Source: Citrobacter sp. wls619 (GTDB lineage Bacteria > Pseudomonadota > Gammaproteobacteria > Enterobacterales > Enterobacteriaceae). From it: a stretch of DNA of 64,000 nucleotides. The stretch is from the NCBI RefSeq assembly GCF_005281345.1, contig NZ_SZXJ01000095.1, forward strand, positions 186,001-250,000, written 5' to 3'. Positions within the stretch are counted from its first letter, which is position 1. Each line of letters begins with the position of its first letter. Positions 30,152-39,033 of this stretch are shown one piece after another. The position numbers were made by a program, and so were the translations under genes. The notes under the pieces were generated by a model. The model did no database searches. It was not told the origin of the DNA and saw only the letters and a program-made list of their open reading frames with translations.

Positions 30152-31066
30152 ATGAGCCGTTCACAGAACCTACGCCACAATGTGATTAACCAGATAATCG
30201 ATGATATGGCGCGTGGCCATATCCCTTCCCCGTTGCCGTCACAAAGCGCGCTGGCGGAGATGTACAACATCAGCCGGACCACCGTGCGCCACATGCTGAG
30301 CCATCTAGGCGAGTGCGGCGTACTGACGCAGGTCGGTAGTCACTACGTTATCGTCCGTAAGCCCGACCATGATGACGGTTTTTCGTGTACCACGGCATCC
30401 ATGGCTGAGCAAAATCGAATTTTTGAGCAGGCCTTTTTCACCATGATTAACCAGCGCCAACTGCGTGCAGGCGAGAGTTTCTCTGAGCTGCAACTGGCCA
30501 GAGCTGCGGGCGTCAGCCCGGTAGTAGTACGGGAATATCTTTTAAAATTCGAACGTTACAACCTGATAAAAAACGAAAAACGCGGTCAGTGGAGCATGAA
30601 GCAGTTCGATCAGGCCTACGCCGAGCAGTTGTTCGAACTGAGAGAAATGCTGGAGACTCACTCTCTGCAGCATTTCCTCAACCTGCCTGACGATGATCCG
30701 CGCTGGCTGCAGGCCAAAACGCTGCTGGAGCGCCACCGGATACTGCGTGACAGCATCGGCAGTAGCTTTCGCATGTTCTCGCAGCTGGACCGAGAATTTC
30801 ATGCTTTACTGCTTTCCGCAGCCGATAATATATTTTTTAATCAATCACTTGAGATTATTTCTGTGATTTTCCACTTCCACTATCAGTGGGATGAAAGCGA
30901 CCTCAAGCAACGCAACATCATTGCCATCGATGAACATATGACCATCCTCAGCGCGCTGATTTGCCGCAGTGACCTGGATGCCACCCTGGCGCTTTGTAAC
31001 CATTTGAATTCAGCCAAACAATCGATGATTCGCTCCATCAACCAACGTTGCCATGATGCTTATTAA
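30152..31066 (+). CDS. lgoR: L-galactonate regulator LgoR (GntR family)
   Basis: GntR-type transcription factor needed for L-galactonate use in E. coli. It is 304 residues with the winged-helix motif near 20-65 (SALAEMYNISRTTVRHMLSHLGECGVL). A second GntR-like segment follows near 110-150 (LQLARAAGVSPVVVREYLLKFE), then an FCD-type all-helical C-terminal effector domain. A GGAGACGTA site precedes the ATG. It lies between divergent lgoD and downstream lgoT; the 137-bp lgoD-lgoR gap should hold its operator. Confidence 0.93.
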   Translation: MSRSQNLRHNVINQIIDDMARGHIPSPLPSQSALAEMYNISRTTVRHMLSHLGECGVLTQVGSHYVIVRKPDHDDGFSCTTASMAEQNRIFEQAFFTMINQRQLRAGESFSELQLARAAGVSPVVVREYLLKFERYNLIKNEKRGQWSMKQFDQAYAEQLFELREMLETHSLQHFLNLPDDDPRWLQAKTLLERHRILRDSIGSSFRMFSQLDREFHALLLSAADNIFFNQSLEIISVIFHFHYQWDESDLKQRNIIAIDEHMTILSALICRSDLDATLALCNHLNSAKQSMIRSINQRCHDAY

Positions 31067-31281
31067 GAACAGATTAAAAACAGCAAACCATTACCGGGAG
31101 CACGGTTTTATAAAAATAAAAACGCCAGAAAAATACCTCTTGCCTATGCTCACGCTAAGTCGACTGCATTAAAAAACTTTCGTGAGCGGTGATGAAAAAA
31201 TTGATTTATCACCGGTACTTTTTCAATACAGCACAGCCTGCCGCTGTGTAAAAATAAATTATTGAGGTTCAGGAGTCCGGC

Positions 31282-32643
31282 GTGGAAAAAAATAATATTA
31301 CCCTCGACCCGAGTTCTTCGTTTGGTACCTCGTCATCTGCGGATATTAATGTTCCGCCAGAAGGCATGGTGCAACGCAGTAGTCGAATAAAGCGCATTCA
31401 GACCACAGCAATGATTTTATTATTTTTTGCTGCGGTGATTAATTACCTCGACCGCAGTTCATTGTCGGTAGCAAACTTAACCATTCGCGAAGAACTGGGG
31501 CTCAGCGCCACACAAATCGGCATACTACTGTCGGTGTTTTCTCTCGCGTATGGTATTGCGCAACTGCCCTGCGGCCCGCTGCTGGATCGTAAAGGTCCGC
31601 GCATCATGCTTGGACTGGGGATGTTCTTCTGGTCGCTGTTCCAGGCGATGTCTGGCATGGTGCACAGCTTCACGCAGTTCGTGCTGGTGCGTATCGGGAT
31701 GGGGATTGGTGAAGCGCCAATGAACCCCTGTGGCGTAAAGGTCATCAACGACTGGTTTAACATCAAAGAGCGCGGTCGTCCGATGGGGTTATTCAACGCC
31801 GCTTCAACGATCGGGGTGGCCATTAGTCCGCCGATTCTGGCTGCCATGATGCTGGTCATGGGCTGGCGCTGGATGTTCATCACCATCGGTGTGCTGGGTA
31901 TTTTCCTCGCTATCGGCTGGTACATGCTGTACCGCAACCGCGAACAGATTGAATTGAGCGCCACCGAGCAGGCGTACCTGAACGCCGGCAGTGTCAACGC
32001 GCGTCGCGATCCTTTGAGCTTTGCCGAATGGCGCAGCCTGTTCCGCAACCGTACCATGTGGGGCATGATGTTGGGCTTTAGCGGCATCAACTACACCGCA
32101 TGGTTATATCTGGCCTGGCTGCCGGGCTACCTGCAAACGTCCTACAACCTGGATTTAAAAAGCACCGGATTAATGGCTGCCATTCCGTTCCTGTTTGGCG
32201 CAGCCGGGATGTTGATCAACGGTTTTGTCACCGACGGGTTGGTAAAACGCGGTATGGCGCCCATTAAGAGCCGTAAGATTTGTATTATCGCCGGGATGTT
32301 CTGCTCTGCAGCCTTCACGTTTGTCGTACCACAGGCAACAACATCAATGGCTGCGGTACTCCTGATCGGTATGGCGCTGTTCTGCATTCACTTCGCCGGC
32401 ACCTCCTGCTGGGGGCTGATCCACGTCGCTGTCGCTTCACGTATGACCGCCTCTGTGGGCAGTATTCAGAACTTTGCCAGTTTTATCTGCGCATCGTTCG
32501 CGCCAATTGTCACCGGGTTTATTGTTGATACCACCAACTCGTTCCGCCTGGCGCTGATCATCTGCGGTTGCGTCACCATGGTAGGCGCGCTCGCCTATAT
32601 CTTCCTGGTTCGTCAGCCAATCAGCGACCCACGTCAGGAGTGA
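31282..32643 (+). CDS. lgoT: L-galactonate transporter LgoT (MFS)
   Basis: Major facilitator permease of the anion:cation symporter (D-galactonate-type) branch, importing L-galactonate with protons. It uses a GTG start at 31282 preceded by TTCAGGAG and gives 453 residues, the E. coli length. Twelve membrane segments are expected; the loop-2 motif GPLLDRKGPRIML and the FNAASTIG signature are visible. A 215-bp AT-rich gap separates it from lgoR. Confidence 0.95.
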   Translation: MEKNNITLDPSSSFGTSSSADINVPPEGMVQRSSRIKRIQTTAMILLFFAAVINYLDRSSLSVANLTIREELGLSATQIGILLSVFSLAYGIAQLPCGPLLDRKGPRIMLGLGMFFWSLFQAMSGMVHSFTQFVLVRIGMGIGEAPMNPCGVKVINDWFNIKERGRPMGLFNAASTIGVAISPPILAAMMLVMGWRWMFITIGVLGIFLAIGWYMLYRNREQIELSATEQAYLNAGSVNARRDPLSFAEWRSLFRNRTMWGMMLGFSGINYTAWLYLAWLPGYLQTSYNLDLKSTGLMAAIPFLFGAAGMLINGFVTDGLVKRGMAPIKSRKICIIAGMFCSAAFTFVVPQATTSMAAVLLIGMALFCIHFAGTSCWGLIHVAVASRMTASVGSIQNFASFICASFAPIVTGFIVDTTNSFRLALIICGCVTMVGALAYIFLVRQPISDPRQE

Positions 32644-32654
32644 TGCTCTGTAAG

Positions 32655-32681
32655 GGTCCGGTAATCGTACATTACCGGACC
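32655..32681 (+). terminator. Stem-loop after lgoT
   Basis: GGTCCGGTAAT and ATTACCGGACC form perfect 11-bp arms with a 5-nt loop, 11 nt past the lgoT stop. No T-run follows; it may block decay or terminate weakly before the acetyltransferase gene. Confidence 0.55.
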
Positions 32682-32708
32682 TGCGTGAAACCCCGCTATA
32701 CTGCCTCC

Positions 32709-33224
32709 ATGAAAATCACTTTCCGCTCCACAACCCAGGTCGATACCCCTATCCTGCCGGGCATCGAACGCTCCGCAGGACAGCGCTTCCTGCGCGTTCC
32801 TTCGCTGGCATGGCTCGCCGATGGTCACACCGTTACGCTCTCCCAACATCAGCACTATGTTGACAACGAAATGAGCTGGCTGGCACTGGCAGATAACTCT
32901 TCCGTTGGCTTTTTGCTGGCAGAACCGCTTGCATCATCGCTGTTTATTGCTGAAGTTTCTCTGCATCTGGACTGGCAGGGGAAAGGGATTGGTCGGGGGT
33001 TGATTCGCTACGTCGCTGAACAGGCACGGGAAAAAGGGTATGCATCACTCACACTGACCACCTTTCGCGATGTGCCATGGAACGCGCCCTTCTATGCCGG
33101 TCTGGGGTTTGAGATGCTGACAGATGAGGCGCTTTCTACACCACTGCGCCAGAAAAGAGAAGCAGAAGCGGCACACGGCCTGGCGTATGATTCACGCTGC
33201 GCCATGCGCCTGATGTTGCGTTAA
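32709..33224 (+). CDS. GNAT-family N-acetyltransferase
   Basis: 171-residue acetyltransferase of unknown substrate. The ATG at 32709 (MKITFRSTTQVDTPILP) is the best start: the upstream open frame crosses the lgoT end. The acetyl-CoA-binding loop is LDWQGKGIGRGLIRYV near residues 95-110, and the conserved NAPFYAGLGFEML follows. No ribosome-binding site is seen, but a TATACT box ends six bases before the ATG, so the message could be leaderless. Not present at this spot in K-12. Confidence 0.85.
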   Translation: MKITFRSTTQVDTPILPGIERSAGQRFLRVPSLAWLADGHTVTLSQHQHYVDNEMSWLALADNSSVGFLLAEPLASSLFIAEVSLHLDWQGKGIGRGLIRYVAEQAREKGYASLTLTTFRDVPWNAPFYAGLGFEMLTDEALSTPLRQKREAEAAHGLAYDSRCAMRLMLR

Positions 33225-33225
33225 T

Positions 33226-33303
33226 TGCCCGATGGCGGCTACGCCTTATCGGGCCTACGTAACCTTTTCCCGTAGGCCGGATAAGCGCCAGCGCCATCCG
33301 GCA
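33226..33303. repeat. BIME (two inverted REP units)
   Basis: TGCCCGATGGCGG...CTTATCGGGCCTAC and GTAGGCCGGATAAGCG...CCATCCGGCA between the convergent acetyltransferase and tsr. Confidence 0.85.
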
Positions 33304-33311
33304 TCACAGGC

Positions 33312-34976
33312 TTAGAACGTTTCCCAGTTATCACCGGCATCCGTTACCGCGGCTTTGCGTGGTTGTACGGTTGCTGAAGCGGGTTTTGCGGTCGCCACAT
33401 CGCGAGCACGCTGTTGATCATGCTGAATACGGAACACCGCAACGGCCTGAGTCAGACGGCTGGCCTGTTCTTCCAGCGCCGCAGCGGCAGCAGCGGATTC
33501 TTCCACCAGCGAGGCGTTCTGTTGGGTTACACGATCCATCTCGGCGACGGCCAGACCGACCTGGTCGATACCGCGGCTCTGTTCATCAGAAGCCGAAGCG
33601 ATTTCGCCCATGATATCGGTCACACGGGTCACCGCATTAACGATCTCATCCATGGTTTCACCGGCGCTTTCTACCAGCGTTGAACCCACATCGACACGAC
33701 TTACCGAATCTTCAATCAGGCTTTTGATTTCGCGGGCAGCCTGCGCACTGCGCTGGGCCAGGTTACGGACTTCACCCGCCACCACCGCAAACCCACGCCC
33801 CTGCTCACCTGCGCGCGCAGCTTCTACTGCGGCGTTCAACGCCAGGATGTTGGTCTGGAAGGCAATGCCGTCGATCACGCTGATAATATCGGCAATTTTC
33901 TGCGAACTGGAAGCGATGTCGCGCATGGTTTGCACCACGTTATCCACCACTTTTCCGCCTTTCTGCGCCGTTTCTGAGGCACTCAGCGCAAGATGGCTGG
34001 CCTGACGGGCGTTTTCGGCGTTCTGCTTCACGGTCGCCGTCAGCTGTTCCATGCTGGCCGCGGTTTCTTCCAGAGAAGCGGCCTGTTGCTCAGTACGTGA
34101 AGAGAGATCGTTGTTACCCATCGCAATCTCGCTGGCGCCGCTATAGATAGCGTTAGCGCCATTACGCACATCACCCACGGTGTTCATCAGCTCACCCTGC
34201 ATGTGACGCAGGCTTTCTGCCAGTTGCCCAATCTCGTTGGACCCTTCGACATCAATGCGCTTTACCAGATCGCCGCTGGCGATATGGCGAATGCTGTCAA
34301 TCAGACGGTTCATCGGAGAGATAAGAGAAAGTTTGATACCGAACCAGACCGCGACAATCGCCGCCAGCACGGTAATCAGCACGCACGCCAGTACCCACAT
34401 CGCCTGGCTGTAAGAGCTGTTGTTATCTTCAACCGCAATGTCATACAGACGATCATTCTGCTGCATGTAATTGACATACTGCTTCTCAAAACCATCCTGA
34501 TAGCTTTGCGTCGGTTGATCAAAGAATGCGTTGATCTTCCCTTCACCCAACAGTTGGATCAGCTCCGCCAGCGCACCATGGTAGATGTCATAGGTGCGGT
34601 TGATCTCCTGGAAAGCGGCTTCACTTTGACGCGGGTCACGCGGGAGAGACTCATAGACCGCCCAGTTTTTTTCCGTCAGTTTCAGCGCCGTGCTCGCTAC
34701 CTGCATCAGTTCAGCAACGGTCGCACCGCTGCCGATATTGTTCTGATCCATCATGTAGCGAATCCCCGCCCGGTTCAGGGTGTTTCGCGTTTGTAGCAGT
34801 TCAACCCAGGCGGCATTCAGCGCAGACTGCTGCTGGCGAATGGTTTGCAGAACGGTAAAGTTCTCTTTGTCATTCTTAAGTGAGTTAAAGAACAACCCGC
34901 CCGAGGCCAGTTGTAAAACGCCAAATAGCGCCAATACCAGCAGTAAGCTGGTAACAATCTTCATTCGTTTTAACAT
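33312..34976 (-). CDS. tsr: Methyl-accepting chemotaxis protein I (serine receptor)
   Basis: Inner-membrane chemoreceptor for serine. The 554 residues have TM1 at about 8-30, a four-helix periplasmic ligand domain with the serine-site region [21 protein letters not shown]2 near 190-213, a HAMP domain, and a signalling coiled coil. The hairpin tip reads [27 protein letters not shown] in pieces. It ends with the NWETF pentapeptide that tethers CheR and CheB. A sigma-28 promoter lies just upstream. Confidence 0.97.
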   Translation of the reverse strand: MLKRMKIVTSLLLVLALFGVLQLASGGLFFNSLKNDKENFTVLQTIRQQQSALNAAWVELLQTRNTLNRAGIRYMMDQNNIGSGATVAELMQVASTALKLTEKNWAVYESLPRDPRQSEAAFQEINRTYDIYHGALAELIQLLGEGKINAFFDQPTQSYQDGFEKQYVNYMQQNDRLYDIAVEDNNSSYSQAMWVLACVLITVLAAIVAVWFGIKLSLISPMNRLIDSIRHIASGDLVKRIDVEGSNEIGQLAESLRHMQGELMNTVGDVRNGANAIYSGASEIAMGNNDLSSRTEQQAASLEETAASMEQLTATVKQNAENARQASHLALSASETAQKGGKVVDNVVQTMRDIASSSQKIADIISVIDGIAFQTNILALNAAVEAARAGEQGRGFAVVAGEVRNLAQRSAQAAREIKSLIEDSVSRVDVGSTLVESAGETMDEIVNAVTRVTDIMGEIASASDEQSRGIDQVGLAVAEMDRVTQQNASLVEESAAAAAALEEQASRLTQAVAVFRIQHDQQRARDVATAKPASATVQPRKAAVTDAGDNWETF

Positions 34977-35007
34977 GTTTTCTCTTTCCGCTAGACAGAT
35001 GTCAGAA

Positions 35008-35034
35008 TTTTCGGCCTGGAAAGGGAAAACTTTA
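35008..35034 (-). promoter_or_regulatory. Sigma-28 (FliA) promoter of tsr
   Basis: On the minus strand, TAAAGTTT, an 11-bp spacer and GCCGAAAA match the flagellar sigma-28 consensus TAAAGTTT-N11-GCCGATAA at 15 of 16 positions with exact spacing, about 32 bp upstream of the tsr ATG. Confidence 0.88.
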
Positions 35035-35114
35035 TGGAATTCGTGCTAACTGAATCGATCTCAGCATCGACGATTCGTCGATCCCCGCAGTCAACCCAGG
35101 ATCTAAAGGCGTTT

Positions 35115-35136
35115 CTCAGTGATCTCAATCACATAA
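35115..35136 (+). promoter_or_regulatory. CRP-like site upstream of btsT
   Basis: AGTGA-TCTCAA-TCACA at 35118-35133 is one base off the ideal TGTGA-N6-TCACA CRP palindrome. btsT is cAMP-CRP-dependent in E. coli. Confidence 0.7.
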
Positions 35137-35161
35137 TTATCCCCACTCACCGGCATCAGGA

Positions 35162-35207
35162 ACCGCTCACTGACACTTGGGACCGCTTAAGCTGACATAC
35201 AACCACT
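35162..35207 (+). promoter_or_regulatory. BtsR (YehT) direct repeats upstream of btsT
   Basis: The hexamer ACCGCT occurs at 35162-35167 and 35182-35187, and the permitted variant ACCACT at 35202-35207, an exact 20-bp period. The known BtsR target at btsT is a pair of ACC(G/A)CT repeats; here a third in-phase copy is visible. Confidence 0.75.
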
Positions 35208-35331
35208 CACTTATTTACCTTACTTTACGCGCGTAACTCTCTGGCAAGATCCTCCCAACATAGCAGTCAACTTATCTCCTCAAACACACAATCAATCCCC
35301 CAGCGGCCTCGGCCAATTATTAGGTTTTACT

Positions 35332-37482
35332 ATGGATACGAAAAAGATATTCAAGCACATACCCTGGGTCATTCTCGGCATCATCGGTGCATTCTGCCTC
35401 TCGGTAGTGGCATTACGTCGGGGTGAACACATCAGCGCCCTGTGGATCGTGGTCGCCTCGGTTTCCGTTTATCTGGTGGCCTATCGTTACTACAGTCTCT
35501 ACATCGCTCAAAAGGTGATGAAACTTGACCCCACGCGTGCCACGCCGGCGGTCATCAACAATGATGGTCTGAACTACGTACCAACTAACCGTAACGTGTT
35601 GTTTGGTCACCACTTTGCCGCTATCGCCGGGGCAGGTCCGCTGGTTGGGCCGGTACTGGCTGCGCAGATGGGCTACCTGCCCGGTACGCTGTGGCTGCTG
35701 GCCGGTGTAGTACTGGCTGGTGCGGTGCAGGACTTCATGGTGCTGTTTATCTCTTCACGCCGTAACGGCGCCTCTCTGGGTGAGATGATCAAAGAAGAGA
35801 TGGGCCCGGTACCGGGAACCATTGCGCTGTTCGGTTGCTTCTTAATCATGATCATTATCCTCGCGGTACTGGCGTTGATCGTGGTAAAAGCGCTGGCAGA
35901 AAGCCCGTGGGGTGTATTCACCGTCTGCTCAACCGTACCTATCGCGCTGTTCATGGGGATCTACATGCGATTCCTGCGTCCAGGACGTGTGGGTGAAGTG
36001 TCGGTGATTGGTATTGTGCTGCTGGTGGCGTCTATCTACTTCGGCGGCGTGATTGCGCACGACCCGTACTGGGGCCCGGCGCTGACCTTTAAAGACACCA
36101 CCATTACCTTCACCCTGATCGGTTACGCGTTTATCTCCGCGCTGCTGCCGGTATGGCTGATCCTTGCGCCACGTGATTACCTGGCCACCTTCCTGAAAAT
36201 CGGCGTTATCGTTGGTCTGGCAGTGGGGATTGTTATCCTCAACCCGGAACTGAAAATGCCGGCAATGACTCAGTATGTTGATGGTACGGGTCCGCTGTGG
36301 AAAGGTGCGCTGTTCCCATTCCTGTTCATCACCATCGCCTGTGGTGCGGTATCTGGCTTCCACGCGCTGATTGCTTCTGGTACCACACCGAAGCTGCTGG
36401 CCTGTGAAACCGACGCGCGCTTTATCGGTTATGGCGCGATGCTGATGGAATCCTTCGTCGCAATTATGGCGCTGGTTGCTGCTTCCATCATCGAACCGGG
36501 TCTGTACTTCGCAATGAACACCCCGCCTGCGGGCCTTGGCATCACCATGCCGAACCTGCATGAAATGGGGGGTGAAAATGCACCGCTGATTATGGCGCAA
36601 CTGAAAGACGTCACCGCACATGCGGCGGCAACCGTCAGTTCCTGGGGCTTCGTCATTTCGCCTGAGCAGATCCTGCAAACCGCGAAAGACATCGGTGAAC
36701 CGTCCGTTCTGAACCGCGCAGGTGGCGCACCGACGCTGGCTGTCGGTATCGCTCACGTGTTCCACAAAGTCCTGCCGATGGCTGATATGGGCTTCTGGTA
36801 CCACTTCGGTATTCTGTTTGAAGCACTGTTCATCCTGACCGCACTGGATGCAGGTACCCGTTCTGGCCGCTTTATGCTGCAAGACTTGCTGGGTAACTTC
36901 GTCCCATTCCTGAAGAAAACCGACTCTCTGGTTGCCGGTGTCGTCGGTACTGCGGGCTGCGTAGGCCTGTGGGGCTACCTGCTGTATCAGGGCGTGGTTG
37001 ACCCGCTGGGCGGCGTTAAGAGCCTGTGGCCGCTGTTCGGTATCTCTAACCAGATGCTGGCTGCCGTGGCGCTGGTTCTCGGCACCGTGGTGCTGGTTAA
37101 AATGCAGCGTACCAAATACATCTGGGTGACCGTGGTTCCGGCAGTATGGCTGCTGATCTGCACCACCTGGGCGCTGGGTCTGAAACTGTTCAGCACCAAC
37201 CCGCAGATGGAAGGCTTCTTCTTCATGGCGAATCAGTACAAAGAGAAGATTGCCAACGGCGGCGAACTGACCGCACAGCAGATTGCCAACATGAACCATA
37301 TCGTCATCAACAACTACACCAACGCCGGCCTGAGTATTCTGTTCCTGGTGGTGGTGTACAGCATCATTTTCTACGGGTTCCGTACCTGGCAGAAAGCCCG
37401 CACTATCAACGGTCGCTCTGATAAAGAGACGCCGTATGTACCGGTGCCGGAAGGCGGCGTGAAGACCTCTTCACACCACTAA
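35332..37482 (+). CDS. btsT: Pyruvate/proton symporter BtsT (CstA family)
   Basis: High-affinity pyruvate importer induced by the BtsSR system. It has 716 residues, as in E. coli BtsT/YjiY. The CstA core shows AAIAGAGPLVGPVLAAQMGYLPG near residues 100-125, roughly sixteen or more hydrophobic segments, and a hydrophilic tail ending VKTSSHH. yjiX and yjiA follow, an arrangement parallel to cstA-ybdD. Control by CRP and BtsR sites upstream is likely. Confidence 0.96.
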   Translation: MDTKKIFKHIPWVILGIIGAFCLSVVALRRGEHISALWIVVASVSVYLVAYRYYSLYIAQKVMKLDPTRATPAVINNDGLNYVPTNRNVLFGHHFAAIAGAGPLVGPVLAAQMGYLPGTLWLLAGVVLAGAVQDFMVLFISSRRNGASLGEMIKEEMGPVPGTIALFGCFLIMIIILAVLALIVVKALAESPWGVFTVCSTVPIALFMGIYMRFLRPGRVGEVSVIGIVLLVASIYFGGVIAHDPYWGPALTFKDTTITFTLIGYAFISALLPVWLILAPRDYLATFLKIGVIVGLAVGIVILNPELKMPAMTQYVDGTGPLWKGALFPFLFITIACGAVSGFHALIASGTTPKLLACETDARFIGYGAMLMESFVAIMALVAASIIEPGLYFAMNTPPAGLGITMPNLHEMGGENAPLIMAQLKDVTAHAAATVSSWGFVISPEQILQTAKDIGEPSVLNRAGGAPTLAVGIAHVFHKVLPMADMGFWYHFGILFEALFILTALDAGTRSGRFMLQDLLGNFVPFLKKTDSLVAGVVGTAGCVGLWGYLLYQGVVDPLGGVKSLWPLFGISNQMLAAVALVLGTVVLVKMQRTKYIWVTVVPAVWLLICTTWALGLKLFSTNPQMEGFFFMANQYKEKIANGGELTAQQIANMNHIVINNYTNAGLSILFLVVVYSIIFYGFRTWQKARTINGRSDKETPYVPVPEGGVKTSSHH

Positions 37483-37488
37483 CCTGAA

Positions 37489-37515
37489 GCCGGGTGGCGA
37501 GCGCTTACCCGGCCT
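37489..37515. repeat. REP palindrome
   Basis: GCCGGGTGGCG ... CTTACCCGGCCT, just after the btsT stop. Confidence 0.7.
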
Positions 37516-37571
37516 CGATCACTTAGTGCCGCAGGCGTAATTGGCGCAGTCAGTTTGGCCGCGGACAGCGC

Positions 37572-37618
37572 GCAGCAACCGGAGCGTACACGCAGTACGT
37601 GAGGATTGCGAGCACTGC
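37572..37618. repeat. Imperfect palindromic intergenic repeat (boxC-like)
   Basis: GCAGCAACCGGAGCGTACACGCAGTACGTGAGGATTGCGAGCACTGC, read in pieces, has a palindromic core around CGTACACGCAGTACG. Similar sequence precedes other E. coli genes such as ybdD. The family name is tentative. Confidence 0.45.
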
Positions 37619-37683
37619 CCGCGGTCAAAATGGCAAGTGAAATAGCCTGCATCTACGAGCTCAACATATATCCGGGGCGTTCC

Positions 37684-37878
37684 ATGTTTGGTACTTTAGG
37701 TCAGGCAAAGAAGTATCTCGGTCAGGCGGCGAAGATGCTGATTGGTATTCCGGACTACGACAACTACGTCGAGCACATGAAGACCAACCATCCCGATAAG
37801 CCGTACATGACCTACGAAGAATTCTTCCGCGAGCGCCAGGAAGCCCGCTACGGTAGCGGCGGAAGCAGTTGCTGTTAG
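37684..37878 (+). CDS. yjiX: YjiX (YbdD/YjiX family small protein)
   Basis: A 64-residue soluble protein ([19 protein letters not shown]...), with the conserved [35 protein letters not shown] segment and a C-terminal Cys pair (SSCC). The family always accompanies CstA-type transporters, here btsT upstream and yjiA 12 nt downstream. The ATG at 37684 is the family start; an upstream open extension overlaps the repeat. Function unknown, presumed transporter partner. Confidence 0.93.
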   Translation: MFGTLGQAKKYLGQAAKMLIGIPDYDNYVEHMKTNHPDKPYMTYEEFFRERQEARYGSGGSSCC

Positions 37879-37890
37879 AAGGAGAAGTGA

Positions 37891-38847
37891 ATGACCCCGA
37901 TTGCAGTTACCCTACTCACCGGTTTTCTTGGCGCGGGTAAAACCACCCTGCTACGCCATATTCTCAACGAGCAGCACGGCTACAAGATTGCCGTTATCGA
38001 AAACGAATTCGGCGAAGTCTCGGTGGACGATCAGCTGATTGGCGACCGCGCCACGCAGATCAAAACCCTGACCAACGGCTGCATTTGCTGTACCCGTTCC
38101 AGTGAGCTGGAAGACGCACTGTTAGACCTGCTCGACAACCTCGACAAAGGCGCGATCAATTTTGACCGTCTGGTGATCGAATGCACCGGCATGGCTGACC
38201 CCGGCCCGATTATTCAGACCTTTTTCTCCCATGAAGTGATTTGCGAACGTTACCTGCTGGACGGCGTAATTGCGCTGGTTGACGCGGTACATGCCGACGA
38301 TCAGATGAACCAGTTCACCATCGCCCAGTCGCAGGTCGGCTACGCGGACCGCATCCTGCTGACCAAAACCGATGTCGCGGGTGTTAGCGAGAAACTGCGC
38401 GAACGCCTGGCGCGCATCAACGCCCGCGCCCCGGTGTATACCGTGACCCATGGCGACATCGACCTCTCCCTGCTGTTTGACACCAACGGGTTTATGCTGG
38501 AGGAGAACGTGGTCAGCGCCAAACCGCGCTTCCACTTTATCGCCGACAAGCAAAACGATATCTCCTCGATCGTCGTCGAGCTGGATTACCCGGTCAACAT
38601 CAGCGACGTGTCGCGAGTGATGGAAAACCTGCTGCTGGAATCCGCCGAGAAGCTACTGCGCTACAAAGGTATGCTGTGGATTGAAGGCGAGCCGAACCGA
38701 CTGCTGTTCCAGGGCGTTCAGCGCCTGTACAGCGCCGACTGGGACCGCCCGTGGGGCGACGAGCAACCGCACAGCCAACTGGTGTTTATCGGCATTAATT
38801 TGCCGGAAGACGAGATCCGAGCCGCGTTTGCGGGATTGAAGAAGTAA
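37891..38847 (+). CDS. yjiA: COG0523/CobW-family GTPase YjiA
   Basis: Metal-binding G3E GTPase. The 318 residues show Walker A TGFLGAGKTT (residues 10-19), the zinc-binding motif GCICC, switch/Walker B ECTGMADPGP, and the guanine-specificity motif LLTKTDV. The C-terminal CobW_C domain is complete. It follows yjiX after 12 nt with a GAAGGAGAAG site. E. coli YjiA binds transition metals; its client is not known. Confidence 0.95.
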   Translation: MTPIAVTLLTGFLGAGKTTLLRHILNEQHGYKIAVIENEFGEVSVDDQLIGDRATQIKTLTNGCICCTRSSELEDALLDLLDNLDKGAINFDRLVIECTGMADPGPIIQTFFSHEVICERYLLDGVIALVDAVHADDQMNQFTIAQSQVGYADRILLTKTDVAGVSEKLRERLARINARAPVYTVTHGDIDLSLLFDTNGFMLEENVVSAKPRFHFIADKQNDISSIVVELDYPVNISDVSRVMENLLLESAEKLLRYKGMLWIEGEPNRLLFQGVQRLYSADWDRPWGDEQPHSQLVFIGINLPEDEIRAAFAGLKK

Positions 38848-38853
38848 ACAGCC

Positions 38854-38879
38854 GCTCCCTTTTATTTGTGAAAGGGAGC
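38854..38879 (+). terminator. Stem-loop after yjiA
   Basis: GCTCCCTTT and AAAGGGAGC form 9-bp perfect arms with an 8-nt loop, beginning six bases past the yjiA stop. No long T-run follows. It marks the left edge of the variable region. Confidence 0.6.
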
Positions 38880-39033
38880 AAATATCTCCGAAGCAAATAT
38901 CTCGCATCACGCTTTCTGTTTGCAATATTGTCTGTTAATGTCATTAACCATGATGAATTCATGTTTTCATTAATATCCATCAGAATATTAATTTAGCATA
39001 TGTATATAATTTTCATGAATTGGTAGGCGTAAC

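Noticed and set aside
35162-35207. Regular 20-bp direct repeats considered as CRISPR-like
   Set aside because: Only hexamers repeat and the count is three. They fit BtsR sites, and no Cas gene is present.
35929-37299. Long open frame (456 codons) antisense to btsT
   Set aside because: It lies wholly opposite a well-conserved gene, is extremely rich in His, Gln and Arg, and has no start signal. It is a codon-bias shadow.
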